A DNA stretch of 64,000 nt from Amycolatopsis benzoatilytica AK 16/65 (GCF_000383915.1 NZ_KB912942.1:1772561-1836560), one strand, 5' to 3'. Positions 26,087-35,129 are shown, counted from the first letter of the stretch. Notes: a model not told the origin generated them from the sequence alone. Numbers and translations: made by a program.

Positions 26087-28084
26087 TCAGGAACTGCGGC
26101 GGGTGGTGACGCCGCGGCGGAGGTCGCCGGGCAGCGGGCGGACGCGCTGGAGGTCGCGGCGGCGGCTGGAGCGCAGCTGCCACGGCACGCTGGTGACCAT
26201 GACGCCGGGTTCGAACAGCAGCCGTCCTTTGAGCCGCAGGGAGCTCTGGTTGTGCAGGATGTTCTCCCACCAGCGGCCGACGACGTATTCGGGGATGTAG
26301 ACGCACACGACGTCGCGCGGGCTGGAGCGGGCGTAATTCTTGACGTATCCGACGACCGGCCGGGTGATCTCCCGGTAGGGCGACTCGATGACCTTCAGCG
26401 GGATCTTCATGCCGCGCCGGTCCCATTCCCGTTGCAGATCCCGGGTTTCGGCGTCGTCGACGTTCACCGTGATGGCGGTCAGCGTGTCCGGCCGGGTGGC
26501 GCGGGCGAAGGCGATCGCGCGCTGGCTGGGCTTGTGCAAGGTGGACACGAGCACGATGGCGTGGACGCGGCTGGGCAGCAGCCCGCTTTCCTCGTCGGGC
26601 CGCAGCTCGTCGCGGACGTGCGTGTAGTGCCGGTGGATGGCCCGCATCATCAGGTACAGCGCGGGAATGGCGATGACGACCAGGTACGCGCCGTGGCTGA
26701 ACTTGGTGATGAGCACGACCACGAGAACGACCGCGGTGAGCGTGGCGCCGAGCGCGTTGATGGCGCGGGAGCGCAGGATCGCCCGCCGGGCGCCCGCGCC
26801 GCTGGCCAGTTCGCGGTTCCAGTGCCGGACCATGCCGGCCTGGCAGAGCGTGAAGGAGGTGAACACGCCGAGGATGTAGAGCTGGATGAGCCGGGTGGTG
26901 GAGCCGTCGAACGCATAGATCAGGATCGCGGCGACCAGGGCGAGCGCGATGATGCCGTTGGAGAAGGCCAGCCGGTCGCCCCGGGTGTGCAGCTGGCGAG
27001 GCAGGTAGCGGTCCTGGGCGAGGATCGAGGCGAGCAGCGGGAAGCCGTTGAACGCGGTGTTCGCGGCGAGGATGAGGATCAGCGCCGTGGTGGCCTGCAG
27101 GAAGTAGAACAGGACGGCGTGGTCGCCGCCGAAGACCGCGGCGCCGATCTGGCTGATCACGGTGCGCTGCGGGTCGGTCGCGCAGTTGCCGGCGAACCCG
27201 GCGAGGTCGCAGGTGTTCTCGGCGATGTGCACCTTCGTGATCAGCGCGAGCGCGGTGATGCCGCCGAACATGACGACGGCGATGATGCCCATCGCGGTCA
27301 TCGTGCGGGCCGCGTTGAGCGCCTTGGGCTTGCGGAACGCGGGCACGCCGTTGGAGATGGCTTCGACGCCGGTGAGCGCGGTGCAGCCGGAGGAGAACGA
27401 CCGCAGCAGCAGGAAGATCAGCGCGAATCCGGTCATTCCGACTTGCTCGGGCCGGATCGTGTAGCCGGCGCTCTCGGCGAGCGGGGCGTGCCCGGCGAGC
27501 GCACGAGCGAACCCGAGGACGATCATCACCACCACGGCGGCGACGAACAGGTAGGTCGGTGCGGCGAACGCGCGGCCGGATTCGCGGATGCCGCGCAGGT
27601 TCATCGCGGTCAGGATCACGATGAAGCCGATGTCGAGGGCGATCCGGTAGCCGTTGAGGCCGGGCACGGCGGAAATGATGTTGTCGACGCCGGAAGCGAC
27701 CGACACCGCGACGGTCATGATGTAGTCGACCATCAGCGCGCCGGCCACGACGAGCCCGGCGTGCCTGCCGAGATTGCGGGAAGCGACCTCATAGGAGCCG
27801 CCGCCGCTCGGGTAGGCCTTCACGACCTGCCGGTAGGAGACGACCACGACGCTGAGCAGGACCGCGACCCCGAGCCCGACCCAGGGCGCCAGCGCCAGGT
27901 AGGTGAGCCCGCCGATGGAGAGGATCAGCAGGATTTCCTGGGTGGCGTAGGCGACCGAGGACAGCGGGTCGCTGGCGAAGATGGGCAGCGCGAGCCACTT
28001 GGGCAGCAGTGTCTCGCCGAGGGTGTCGCTCCGGAACGGCCGGCCGAGCACCAGCCGTTTGAGCCATGACGTAGGTGCCGGCAC
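26087..28084 (-). CDS. APC-superfamily permease, KimA-like potassium importer
   Basis: A 665-aa protein: about 12 transmembrane helices (residues ~30-480) and a ~180-residue cytosolic C-terminal domain (PSRVHAIVLVSTLHKPSQRAIAFAR, AITVNVDDAETRDLQREW). The N-terminus (LGRPFRSDTLGETLLPKWLALPIFASDPLSSVAYATQEIL) and this tail match KimA/YdaO-type K+/H+ symporters, whose tail can bind c-di-AMP. The GTG at 28084 gives the family N-terminus; a TTG at 28108 would add eight residues. Direct repeats GCGTCAACG lie upstream (28150-28190). Confidence 0.85.
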   Translation of the reverse strand: MPAPTSWLKRLVLGRPFRSDTLGETLLPKWLALPIFASDPLSSVAYATQEILLILSIGGLTYLALAPWVGLGVAVLLSVVVVSYRQVVKAYPSGGGSYEVASRNLGRHAGLVVAGALMVDYIMTVAVSVASGVDNIISAVPGLNGYRIALDIGFIVILTAMNLRGIRESGRAFAAPTYLFVAAVVVMIVLGFARALAGHAPLAESAGYTIRPEQVGMTGFALIFLLLRSFSSGCTALTGVEAISNGVPAFRKPKALNAARTMTAMGIIAVVMFGGITALALITKVHIAENTCDLAGFAGNCATDPQRTVISQIGAAVFGGDHAVLFYFLQATTALILILAANTAFNGFPLLASILAQDRYLPRQLHTRGDRLAFSNGIIALALVAAILIYAFDGSTTRLIQLYILGVFTSFTLCQAGMVRHWNRELASGAGARRAILRSRAINALGATLTAVVLVVVLITKFSHGAYLVVIAIPALYLMMRAIHRHYTHVRDELRPDEESGLLPSRVHAIVLVSTLHKPSQRAIAFARATRPDTLTAITVNVDDAETRDLQREWDRRGMKIPLKVIESPYREITRPVVGYVKNYARSSPRDVVCVYIPEYVVGRWWENILHNQSSLRLKGRLLFEPGVMVTSVPWQLRSSRRRDLQRVRPLPGDLRRGVTTRRSS

Positions 28085-28370
28085 GTACCGCAGCGTCCCT
28101 CGCCGCAAGCCGGTGCGGCGTATGGATCACGTCAAGATCCGGGCTTCCGCGTAGAGATTCCGTCAACGCACGTCAGAAATGCGTCAACGATCCGGTTGCC
28201 GGGACACGAGGGCACCTAGGCTGCCGCGCCACGGCGGCGCCTCCGCGCGATCGGCGGGTCTGGCCGGCCAGAGACGGACGCATCGGAAAAGGCCGTCGAG
28301 TCCGGAATGGCGGGATTCACCGGGCAGGGTGCGCGCGGTGCGTTCCTGGATACCCGACGGTGACTCCGAG

Positions 28371-28424
28371 GTGATCGGCGCATCGCGGTGATCGGGTCGA
28401 CTGTCCGGGTGATCGCCCGATCAC
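28371..28424 (+). promoter_or_regulatory. GTGATCG iterons upstream of formate/nitrite channel
   Basis: GTGATCG occurs at 28371, 28388 and 28409, with an inverted CGATCAC at 28418. GTGATCGGG (28388-28396) and CCCGATCAC (28416-28424) form a perfect 9-bp inverted repeat. They lie 30-80 bp before the channel gene and look like operator sites. Confidence 0.5.
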
Positions 28425-28452
28425 GGAAGTCGACGATTCCGGAGGACCGGCC

Positions 28453-29304
28453 GTGCCCATTCCACTTCCCGATGCCTTGGCCGTGCAGGCGAGCACCGCC
28501 GAGGGCAAGATTCGCGATCTGCGCCGGCCCGGGCGCTACCTGGTGAGCTCGGCGCTGGCCGGGGCGTACATCGGCGTCGCGGTGGTGCTGCTGCTCGCTG
28601 TGACCGGACCGCTGAACGCCGCGCAGTCGCCGTGGACGAAGCTGGTGCAGGGGCTGGTGTTCGGCATCGCGCTGACCGCGGTGGTGTTCGCCGGCGCGGA
28701 ACTGTCCACCGGCAACATGATGACGATGGTCCAGGGCATGATCGCGCGTCGCCGCGGGGTCGGTGCCGGGCTCGCGGTGATTGCCGGTTCCTTCGTCGGG
28801 AACCTGGCCGGGTCGGCGGTGTTCGCGTGGCTGGTGCACGAAAGCGGGATCTTGCAGACCGGAGGGACGCCCGGGCACGCGGCGCCGGCGGCGGCGCTGC
28901 TGGCCGCGACGGTGAAGGCGAAAGCGGCCGAATCGGGCACGATGCTGTTCTTCCGCGGGGTGTTGTGCAACTTCCTGGTCTGCCTCGCGGTGTGGATGGC
29001 GGCCCGGACGAAATCGGACGGCGCGAAGCTCGCGCTGATCTTCTGGTGCCTGCTGGCCTTCATCGGCTCGGGCTTCGAGCATGTGGTCGCCAACATGACC
29101 GTCTTTTCGCTCGGCATGTTCGAGAACGTCCCCGGCGCCACCGCCGGTGTGTTCGTGACCAACCTGCTGGTGGTCGGGCTGGGCAACCTGGTCGGCGGCG
29201 GGCTGCTGGTCGGCGCCGGGTACGGGTTTCTCGGCAGGACCGGCGGCCCCGCGCTCGCCGGTGCTCCGGAGCCCGATGAGCGACTCGAACCGGCGCGCGC
29301 TTGA
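28453..29304 (+). CDS. formate/nitrite transporter family channel
   Basis: A 283-aa FNT-family membrane channel with six helices. Characteristic stretches are LVSSALAGAYIGVAVVLL, VFAGAELSTGNMM (the omega-loop region), GMLFFRG-like MLFFRGVLCNFLVCLAVWMA, and GSGFEHVVANMTVFSLGMF with the central channel histidine. FNT pentamers pass formate, nitrite or hydrosulfide with protons. GTG 28453 is preceded by GGAGG. Monocistronic; no formate or nitrite enzyme gene is nearby, so the substrate is open. Confidence 0.93.
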   Translation: MPIPLPDALAVQASTAEGKIRDLRRPGRYLVSSALAGAYIGVAVVLLLAVTGPLNAAQSPWTKLVQGLVFGIALTAVVFAGAELSTGNMMTMVQGMIARRRGVGAGLAVIAGSFVGNLAGSAVFAWLVHESGILQTGGTPGHAAPAAALLAATVKAKAAESGTMLFFRGVLCNFLVCLAVWMAARTKSDGAKLALIFWCLLAFIGSGFEHVVANMTVFSLGMFENVPGATAGVFVTNLLVVGLGNLVGGGLLVGAGYGFLGRTGGPALAGAPEPDERLEPARA

Positions 29305-29557
29305 CCGCGCGCCCGGACGCCGTGCGGCGACCGCCCAAATAGTGAGAGGGTGCAACAATTGATCTGTCAAACGGTCCTGCTTCGGCAAGGACGCGGCCTG
29401 GGCGGTCGTCGCGGCGCTGCCGGAGCGGTCCAAGCGTTACGGTGCGCAGGACCAGCTATGCCCAGCGCATTGCCGGTGCCGAGCCTGCTCGATGCCGTGG
29501 CCGCCGCCCGCACCGCTCGCTCGGTGTGAGAAACCCCGCAAGTATGTCCCTCACCAA

Positions 29558-29576
29558 CTGTTGCATACTACAACAG
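29558..29576 (+). promoter_or_regulatory. operator-like inverted repeat over a probable leaderless promoter
   Basis: CTGTTG-CATACTA-CAACAG is a perfect 6-bp inverted repeat ending at the first base of the ClC gene's GTG. CATACT (29564-29569) is placed six bases before that GTG, as a -10 element would be if the transcript started at the start codon. No ribosome site precedes the GTG. Confidence 0.5.
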
Positions 29577-31345
29577 TGGCGACGAGTAACCGGATAGGAA
29601 AACGCGGTCTGGTGGTGCCGGTGCGGCAGCCGCTGGGCCGGTGGGTGCGGGAGAGCCGGGCCGGGCTGGTGGGTCTCGCGGTGCTGATCGGTGCCGGGGC
29701 GGGGCTGGGTGCGGTGGTGTTCCGGTGGCTGATCACCACGTTCACGCACTTGTTCTCCGGGCAGGCGGACTATTCGGCGGCGGGCCGGGTGGCGCATCCG
29801 TGGCTGCCTGCGCTGGGCCCGTGGTTCCTGTTGCTGGCTCCGGTGCTGGCGGGGCTGGTGTACGGGCCGTTGGTGTACCGGTTCGCGCCGGAGGCGCGCG
29901 GGCACGGGGTGCCGGAGGTGATGTACGCGGTCGCGGAGCGGGGCGGGCGGATTCCGGTGCAGGTGAGCGTGGTGAAGGCGCTGGCGTCGGCGTTGACGAT
30001 CGGGTCCGGCGGGTCGGTGGGGCGGGAAGGGCCGATCGTGCAGATCGGGTCGGCGCTGGGTTCGTCGCTGGGGCGGCTGGCGCGGTTGCCGGAGTCGCGG
30101 TTGCGGGTGCTGGTGGCGTGCGGTGCGGCGGGCGGGATCGCGGCGACGTTCAATGCGCCGCTGGCCGGGCCGTTCTTCGCGATGGAGCTGATCCTGCGGG
30201 ATTTCGCAGCCGAGTCGTTCGGTGCGGTGGTGCTGGCGAGCGTGACGGCGAGCGTCGTCGGGCGGGCGGTGTTCGGCAACTCGGCGTTCCTGGCGTTGCC
30301 GCCGTTCACGCTGCGGAATCCGGTGGAGTACTTGCTGTTCGTGGTGCTGGGCCTGCTGGTCGGCGCGTGCGGGGTGCTGTTCACCCGGGTGCTGTACTGG
30401 ATCGAGGATCTGTGCGACCGGCTGTGGCGGGGTCCGGAGTGGCTGCGCCCGGCGGTCGGCGGGGTGTTCCTGGGCGGGCTGCTGCTGGCCCTGCCGCAGA
30501 TGTACGGGGTGGGCTATCCGGTGCTGCAGAACGCCGTCGAGGGCAAGTACGTGCTGGGTTTCCTGCTGGTGCTGATGGCCGGGAAGATCGTGGCGACCAG
30601 CCTGACGATCGGGATCGGCGGTTCCGGCGGGGTGTTCGCGCCGTCGTTGTTCATCGGCGCGATGGCGGGTACCGCGTTCGGGATCGTGGTGCACGCGTGG
30701 TTGCCGTCGCTGACGGCGTCGCCGGGGGTGTACGGGCTGATCGGGATGGGTGCGGCGTTCGCGGGGGCGGCGCGGGCCCCGATCACGGCGGTGATCGTGC
30801 TGTTCGAGCTGACCGGGCAGTACACGGTGATCCTGCCGATGCTGACGGCGATCGTGATCGCGACCGCGACCAGCCGGGTGCTGTCGCGGGACACGATCTA
30901 CACGCTCAAACTCCGCCGCCGCGGCATCGACCTGGACAAGCATCCGTCCGCGCGGCGGTTGGCCGACACGGCGGTCTCGGCGGTCGTGGAGCCGCTGCCG
31001 GAGCCGTTGGCGGCCGGGCTGGGGCTGGCGTCGGCGGCCACCGCGCTGGCTGTCTCCGGGCACGGCATCCTGCCGGTGGTCGACGAGCGGGGCCGGTATC
31101 AGGGCTGTGTCACCGCGCGGGCGGTCGCCGAGGCGATGGCCGACGACCACGAGGGCCCGGTCGGCGACCTCGCGGAACTGCCCCCGCTGGTCACCAACGA
31201 CGCCACGCTCGCCGACGCGTTGGAGGCGTTGACCCATGCTCCGGGCACAGGGTTGCCGGTGCTGTCCGGCAAGGACGAGCTGACCGGCTGGGTCACCCAC
31301 CAAGCGGTGCTGACCGCGCTCAAACCGGCCGCGGGAGTCCGCTGA
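29576..31345 (+). CDS. ClC-family chloride channel/antiporter with CBS domains
   Basis: A 589-aa membrane protein. ClC selectivity motifs are GSGGSVGREGPIVQIGSALGS, GAAGGIAATFNAPLAGPFFAMEL and GIGGSGGVFAPSLFIGAM. A cytosolic tail (~residues 450-589) carries two CBS motifs (ATALAVSGHGILPVVDERGRYQG; ATLADALEALTHAPGTGLPVLSGKDELTGWVTHQAVLTAL). It moves chloride across the membrane. GTG 29576 is preferred: the longer frame from 29492 has no family-like sequence before it, and a leaderless promoter fits. Confidence 0.92.
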   Translation: MATSNRIGKRGLVVPVRQPLGRWVRESRAGLVGLAVLIGAGAGLGAVVFRWLITTFTHLFSGQADYSAAGRVAHPWLPALGPWFLLLAPVLAGLVYGPLVYRFAPEARGHGVPEVMYAVAERGGRIPVQVSVVKALASALTIGSGGSVGREGPIVQIGSALGSSLGRLARLPESRLRVLVACGAAGGIAATFNAPLAGPFFAMELILRDFAAESFGAVVLASVTASVVGRAVFGNSAFLALPPFTLRNPVEYLLFVVLGLLVGACGVLFTRVLYWIEDLCDRLWRGPEWLRPAVGGVFLGGLLLALPQMYGVGYPVLQNAVEGKYVLGFLLVLMAGKIVATSLTIGIGGSGGVFAPSLFIGAMAGTAFGIVVHAWLPSLTASPGVYGLIGMGAAFAGAARAPITAVIVLFELTGQYTVILPMLTAIVIATATSRVLSRDTIYTLKLRRRGIDLDKHPSARRLADTAVSAVVEPLPEPLAAGLGLASAATALAVSGHGILPVVDERGRYQGCVTARAVAEAMADDHEGPVGDLAELPPLVTNDATLADALEALTHAPGTGLPVLSGKDELTGWVTHQAVLTALKPAAGVR

Positions 31346-31378
31346 GCCCGGGCGGCGGCCGACCGCCGGCCGAGACCG

Positions 31379-31873
31379 TCAGTCCCAGACCATGTCGCCG
31401 GAGGAGAGCGACGCGGACGGCTCTCCGCCCGCGTTGGCGAAGGCGGTGAGCACGTCGACCAGGCCGCTGCGGGCCTGCGCGGGCATTTTCGCGACGATGT
31501 CGGCGATCTCCCGGCGGCGGCGGTTGGTCACCCGCCGGACGACGCGGGCGCCTTCGTCGGTCAGTTCGACGACGATCTCCCGGCGCGAGGACGGGCTGTG
31601 CTGGCGGGCGACCAGATCGATGCCGACCAGCCGGTCCACCATCCGGCTGGCGGTCGACGGGGTGACGCCGAGCAGGTCGGCGAGCAGGGCGTGTTTCATC
31701 GGGCCGCGCGAGTCGAGGATGACCAGAAGCCGGAACTGGGGAACGGTGACGAGGTCACCGGCCGCGGCGATCGACCGCGCCGACACGGCCACCAGGAGCC
31801 GGGACGCGGTGAGCACTGCCTCGGTGACCGCGTCGACGTCGGTGTTCGCCGCAGTGGTCGAAGGACGGGACAT
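31379..31873 (-). CDS. MarR-family transcriptional regulator
   Basis: A 164-aa winged-helix regulator. Family features: TVPQFRLLVILDSRGPM, the recognition region ALLADLLGVTPSTASRMVDRLVGIDLV, and the wing ARQHSPSSRREIVVELTDEGARVV. It is divergent from the MFS gene. An inverted repeat ATCTT-N6-AAGAT between the -35 and -10 of the MFS promoter is the probable operator. Ligand unknown. Confidence 0.92.
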   Translation of the reverse strand: MSRPSTTAANTDVDAVTEAVLTASRLLVAVSARSIAAAGDLVTVPQFRLLVILDSRGPMKHALLADLLGVTPSTASRMVDRLVGIDLVARQHSPSSRREIVVELTDEGARVVRRVTNRRRREIADIVAKMPAQARSGLVDVLTAFANAGGEPSASLSSGDMVWD

Positions 31874-31954
31874 GCCTCCAGTCTGCCGCACCGCCGCGGT
31901 GCGGCGCAGCGAACCTCGGCGCTGGGGGACCGGCCGGCGCGATGCCGAGATAGC

Positions 31955-31984
31955 TTGACACAAGCATCTTAGGAGAAAGATACT
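31955..31984 (+). promoter_or_regulatory. sigma70-type promoter with embedded MarR operator
   Basis: TTGACA (31955-31960), 18 bp, then GATACT (31979-31984), pointing to the MFS gene 100 bp away. ATCTT (31966-31970) and AAGAT (31977-31981) form an inverted repeat in the spacer, placing a repressor over the promoter. Confidence 0.65.
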
Positions 31985-32083
31985 TCCCGGCGACCCCGCC
32001 CGCCGAGGCGTCCGGTCTGGCGTCGCGGCGGGCCCGCGCGGTCCAGCCCGCCTCGCGGGTGGTCCGGACCGGAAGGAACTGGT

Positions 32084-33367
32084 GTGACCGTGCTGAGCGA
32101 AGACCGGCACCGCTCGCCGCTCGCCGCGTGGCTGGGCGTGGTGGCTCTGCTGGCGGTCGTGGCGATTTCCTACCTCGACCGGGTCAACGTGTCCGTGCTG
32201 ATCACCGATCCCGTTTTCACGCGGCACTTCGGGATCGCGGGCAACCGCGCGGCGCAGGGCGCGCTGATGACGCTCTTCCTGGCCGGCTACGGGGTCGCGG
32301 CCATGCTGATTACGCCTTGGTACGAAGCGGTTTTCGGGGTGCGGCGCGGTTTGCTCGTCAGCCTGCTGTGCTGGGCGCTGTGCACTTTCGCGTCCCCGTA
32401 CGCCGGCGGTGCGGTGCTGCTGCTGACGCTGCGGTTCCTGCTCGGTGCCAGCGAAGGCCCGCTGTTCTCGCTGAAAACCATGTACGTCAAGGATAATTTC
32501 GCCGAAGGCGAATGGGGAAAGCCCAACGCGGTGAGTTCGATGGGCGTGTCCCTCGGTACGGCGCTGGGCATTCCGGTGATCACCTTCGCTCTCGTGCGCT
32601 TCGGCTGGCACGGCTCCTTCCTTCTGCTCGCAGCGCTCAACCTCGTGGTCGGACTGCCGCTGGTCGCAGTGTTCGTCCGGGCCTCGCGCCGCCGCGCCGC
32701 CGTCCGGCAGCCGGCGTTGCGGCGGTTCACCGCCGCGCTGCGCACCCCCAAACTCGGCTGGATCCTGCTGATCGAGGTGGCCACGCTCGGGTACCTCTGG
32801 GGCAGCACTTCCTGGCTGCCGTCGTATTTGCTGCAGGCCCGGCACTTCTCGCTGGCGCAGATGAGCGCGCTGTCGGCGCTGCCGTTCGTGGTCAGCCTCG
32901 GGTCCGGTTTCCTCGGCGGGTACCTGATCGACCGGATGCCGGCCCGCCGGGCGCCGCTCGTGCTGGTGGTCGGCAGCATCGGCACGGCGCTGTGCGCGAC
33001 GACCGTGACGCTCGCCGATTCGCGCTGGCTGGCCGCGGCGACCCTGATCCTGGCCAACGCGTTCTGGGGCCTGCAAGGACCAGCGATCCCGACCCTGGTG
33101 CAGCACTACGCGCCGGCCGGCACCGTGGGCAGCGCCTACGGCGTGATCAACGGAGTCGGGAATCTCGTGTCCGCGCTGCTTCCCACCTTGATGGGAATCG
33201 CTATCGCCGCGGGCGGCGATCACGGCTTCGCCGCCGGGTATGCCCTGCTCGCCGCGACTCAGCTGCTCACCCTGCTGGGAGCCGTGGTGCTGCTGCGCGG
33301 TCGCGGCCCGGCCAGGGGAGAACCCGCCGCGGCGGATCGGCCGGCCGTGCCGGAACAGTCCCATTAG
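32084..33367 (+). CDS. MFS transporter, anion:cation symporter (ACS)-like
   Basis: A 427-aa major facilitator protein with 12 predicted helices. The first helix reads AISYLDRVNVSVL, typical of the ACS family (organic-acid and sugar-acid uptake). LRFLLGASEGPLFSLKTMYVKDNF and GTALGIPVITF are further ACS-like stretches. GTG 32084 has GGAAGGA upstream. It is divergent from a MarR repressor gene whose probable operator lies within its promoter. Substrate unknown. Confidence 0.88.
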   Translation: MTVLSEDRHRSPLAAWLGVVALLAVVAISYLDRVNVSVLITDPVFTRHFGIAGNRAAQGALMTLFLAGYGVAAMLITPWYEAVFGVRRGLLVSLLCWALCTFASPYAGGAVLLLTLRFLLGASEGPLFSLKTMYVKDNFAEGEWGKPNAVSSMGVSLGTALGIPVITFALVRFGWHGSFLLLAALNLVVGLPLVAVFVRASRRRAAVRQPALRRFTAALRTPKLGWILLIEVATLGYLWGSTSWLPSYLLQARHFSLAQMSALSALPFVVSLGSGFLGGYLIDRMPARRAPLVLVVGSIGTALCATTVTLADSRWLAAATLILANAFWGLQGPAIPTLVQHYAPAGTVGSAYGVINGVGNLVSALLPTLMGIAIAAGGDHGFAAGYALLAATQLLTLLGAVVLLRGRGPARGEPAAADRPAVPEQSH

Positions 33368-33427
33368 GACGGACGCGCCGGCGAACACCGGATAGGCTCC
33401 GTCCGAACCCTGCCGGACAAGGAGCCG

Positions 33428-33934
33428 ATGACGATGGACCCGGTCGATCAGGTCGTCGCGGACTGGGCGCGCCAGCGCCCGGATCTGGACGCCTCTCCGA
33501 TCGCGATCTTCGGCCGGGTCCGGCGGATCGCCGATCTCGCGGCCGACGGCCTCCGTGGATTCCTGGTCCCCCACGGCCTGACTCCAGCGTCGTTCGACAT
33601 TCTGTGCAACCTGCGCCGGGCCGGACCGCCCTACCGGAAGACTCCTTCGGAACTGGCCGCTTCGGCGCTGGTCACCTCCGGCGCCTTGACCGGGCGGCTG
33701 GACGCGCTCGCGCGCGACGGGCTGATCCGCCGCCGCGAACACCCGGCCGACCGCAGGGTCAGCTACGCCGAGCTGACCCCGGCCGGCCGCAAGCTCATCG
33801 ACCGCGTCCTGGAAGGGCACCTCGACCGGGAAGAAGCGCTCCTCGCCGGCCTGGATCCAGCCGACCGCGAGGATGTGGAACGGGCGCTCGCCTTGCTGGA
33901 ACGCGCCGTCCGGAAAGCTGGTCCGACTGCGTGA
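33428..33934 (+). CDS. MarR-family transcriptional regulator
   Basis: A 168-aa winged-helix protein: FLVPHGLTPASFDILCNLRRAGPPYRKTPSELAASALVTSGALTGRLDALARDGLIRRREHPADRRVSYAELTPAGRKLID. The DRR-containing wing and dimerisation helices at both ends are typical. It follows the MFS gene by 60 bp on the same strand with its own AGGAGC site and may be co-transcribed. Target unknown. Confidence 0.9.
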   Translation: MTMDPVDQVVADWARQRPDLDASPIAIFGRVRRIADLAADGLRGFLVPHGLTPASFDILCNLRRAGPPYRKTPSELAASALVTSGALTGRLDALARDGLIRRREHPADRRVSYAELTPAGRKLIDRVLEGHLDREEALLAGLDPADREDVERALALLERAVRKAGPTA

Positions 33935-34175
33935 CAGTCTGGTCGCCAGCCGGCGGCGCGGCCCGGCCTCCAAGGATCCGGCCACCGTCTTGATGCTGGT
34001 CCAACGGCTCCGCCAGCCGCAGGTCTCGACTGACGGAGCCTGGGCCCGGGTCTCCTGCGCGCCGAAAACCCCACCCTGACCGTCGGCTACCCATTCGCCC
34101 GGAAACTATCCGTCGCGCGGGCGACGGCGTGCCGGGGAAGAGCCCAGCCGGGGCCAAGGCCGCGCGCGGGCGCGC

Positions 34176-34997
34176 TCAGAGGTCGAGTTCGTGGTGCCGT
34201 TCGGTCAGCGTCTGGGCGAGTTCCACGAGTTTTACGTTGAGATCCTGCGACGTGCGGCGCAGGATGTCGAACGCCGCGTCGGCCGAGATCCCGCGGCGGT
34301 GCATCAGGATGCCCTTGGCCTGGCCGATGAGATCCCGGCTGTCGATGGCGCGCTGCAAGTGGACCGCTTTGAGCGCCGCCGCGGTGTGTCCGGCGGAACC
34401 GGCCAGGGCGAGCGAAGCGTGGGAAGCCAGGACGAGCGCGGCGTCGACGGCGCGACCGTCGAAGGCGTCGGTCCGGCGGCTGTAGAGGTTGATCGCGCCG
34501 GGCTGCAGGTCGGATTTGCGGTCCGGCAGCAGCGTGGCGGCCAAGAGGGAGCCGAACCCGAGCCGTCCGGCGCGCAGTCCGAATTCGGGGAACGCTTCCG
34601 ACTTCGCGAGGTCGTTGGCCAGGGCGTGGCCCGGCCGTTCGTGCCGGGCGGCCTCCACGCACGGTCCCTCGCCGGTCTGGTACTGGATCCGGTCCAGTTC
34701 CTCGGCGGCCTCGTCGGTGGCGACCGGAGTGTGGAATCCGCCGTCGGCCGAGCGCAGGGTGATGCTGGCCAGATCCGCTTCCGGCACGATTCGCAGCGCC
34801 GCGGACACTACTCGCTCCATCGCCTCGTACAGGGAGTCCGCGTCCAGCAGCACCGCGCTGAGTGCGCCGAAGCGCTTCGCCAGCGGCCCGGCCAGGATCA
34901 CCTCGCTGCGGGCCCAGTCGTCGCTGGCCGGTTCCGCGCAGAAGGCGAGCCGGTCGGCTTCCCAGTCTTCTTCGGGCTGCGTTGTGGCGTCAGTCAC
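34176..34997 (-). CDS. GAF-ANTAR transcription antitermination regulator
   Basis: A 273-aa protein. The GAF domain covers ~residues 50-195 (LAKRFGALSAVLLDADSLYEAMERVV, QYQTGEGPCVEAAR, GFGSLLAATLL, GAINLYS). The ANTAR domain follows (QRAIDSRDLIGQAKGILMHRRGISADAAFDILRRTSQDLNVKLVELAQ). It belongs to a different subgroup from the two other GAF-ANTAR genes here. GTG 34997 is chosen because AAGGAGG stands exactly eight bases before it; ATG 35021 has no such site. A 23-bp-stem palindrome lies upstream. Confidence 0.92.
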   Translation of the reverse strand: MTDATTQPEEDWEADRLAFCAEPASDDWARSEVILAGPLAKRFGALSAVLLDADSLYEAMERVVSAALRIVPEADLASITLRSADGGFHTPVATDEAAEELDRIQYQTGEGPCVEAARHERPGHALANDLAKSEAFPEFGLRAGRLGFGSLLAATLLPDRKSDLQPGAINLYSRRTDAFDGRAVDAALVLASHASLALAGSAGHTAAALKAVHLQRAIDSRDLIGQAKGILMHRRGISADAAFDILRRTSQDLNVKLVELAQTLTERHHELDL

Positions 34998-35077
34998 CGC
35001 GGCCGCCTCCTTCGATGCCATGCCAGTTGGCCGGCATCGCCAGACTCTACCGGCCAGCGAGGTCAAGGCTCGTGGTC

Positions 35078-35125
35078 CGGACATGTCGGTGGCCAGGACC
35101 GAGGTCCTGGCCACCGACATGTCCG
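35078..35125 (-). terminator. 23-bp perfect hairpin after csbD
   Basis: CGGACATGTCGGTGGCCAGG...: arms at 35078-35100 and 35103-35125 pair perfectly over 23 bp with only GA between. It begins 4 bp after the csbD stop, so it probably terminates that transcript before the GAF-ANTAR gene. It lacks a T-tract. Its unusual length could also serve as an RNA or protein binding site. Confidence 0.7.
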
Positions 35126-35129
35126 CGGA

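Noticed and set aside
24699..28069. Long frames opposite the ArsB/NhaD-type and KimA-like permease genes
   Set aside because: Low-complexity His/Gln/Asp/Arg-rich translations typical of shadow frames over hydrophobic proteins.
28085..28370. c-di-AMP (ydaO/kimA) riboswitch upstream of the KimA-like permease
   Set aside because: I could not find the conserved paired cores of that riboswitch. Only direct GCGTCAACG repeats and TTGACG-like hexamers are visible.
29305..29557. A possible gene remnant before the ClC channel
   Set aside because: A short forward frame (PSALPVPSLLDAVAAARTARSV) has no start context or family similarity I can defend.
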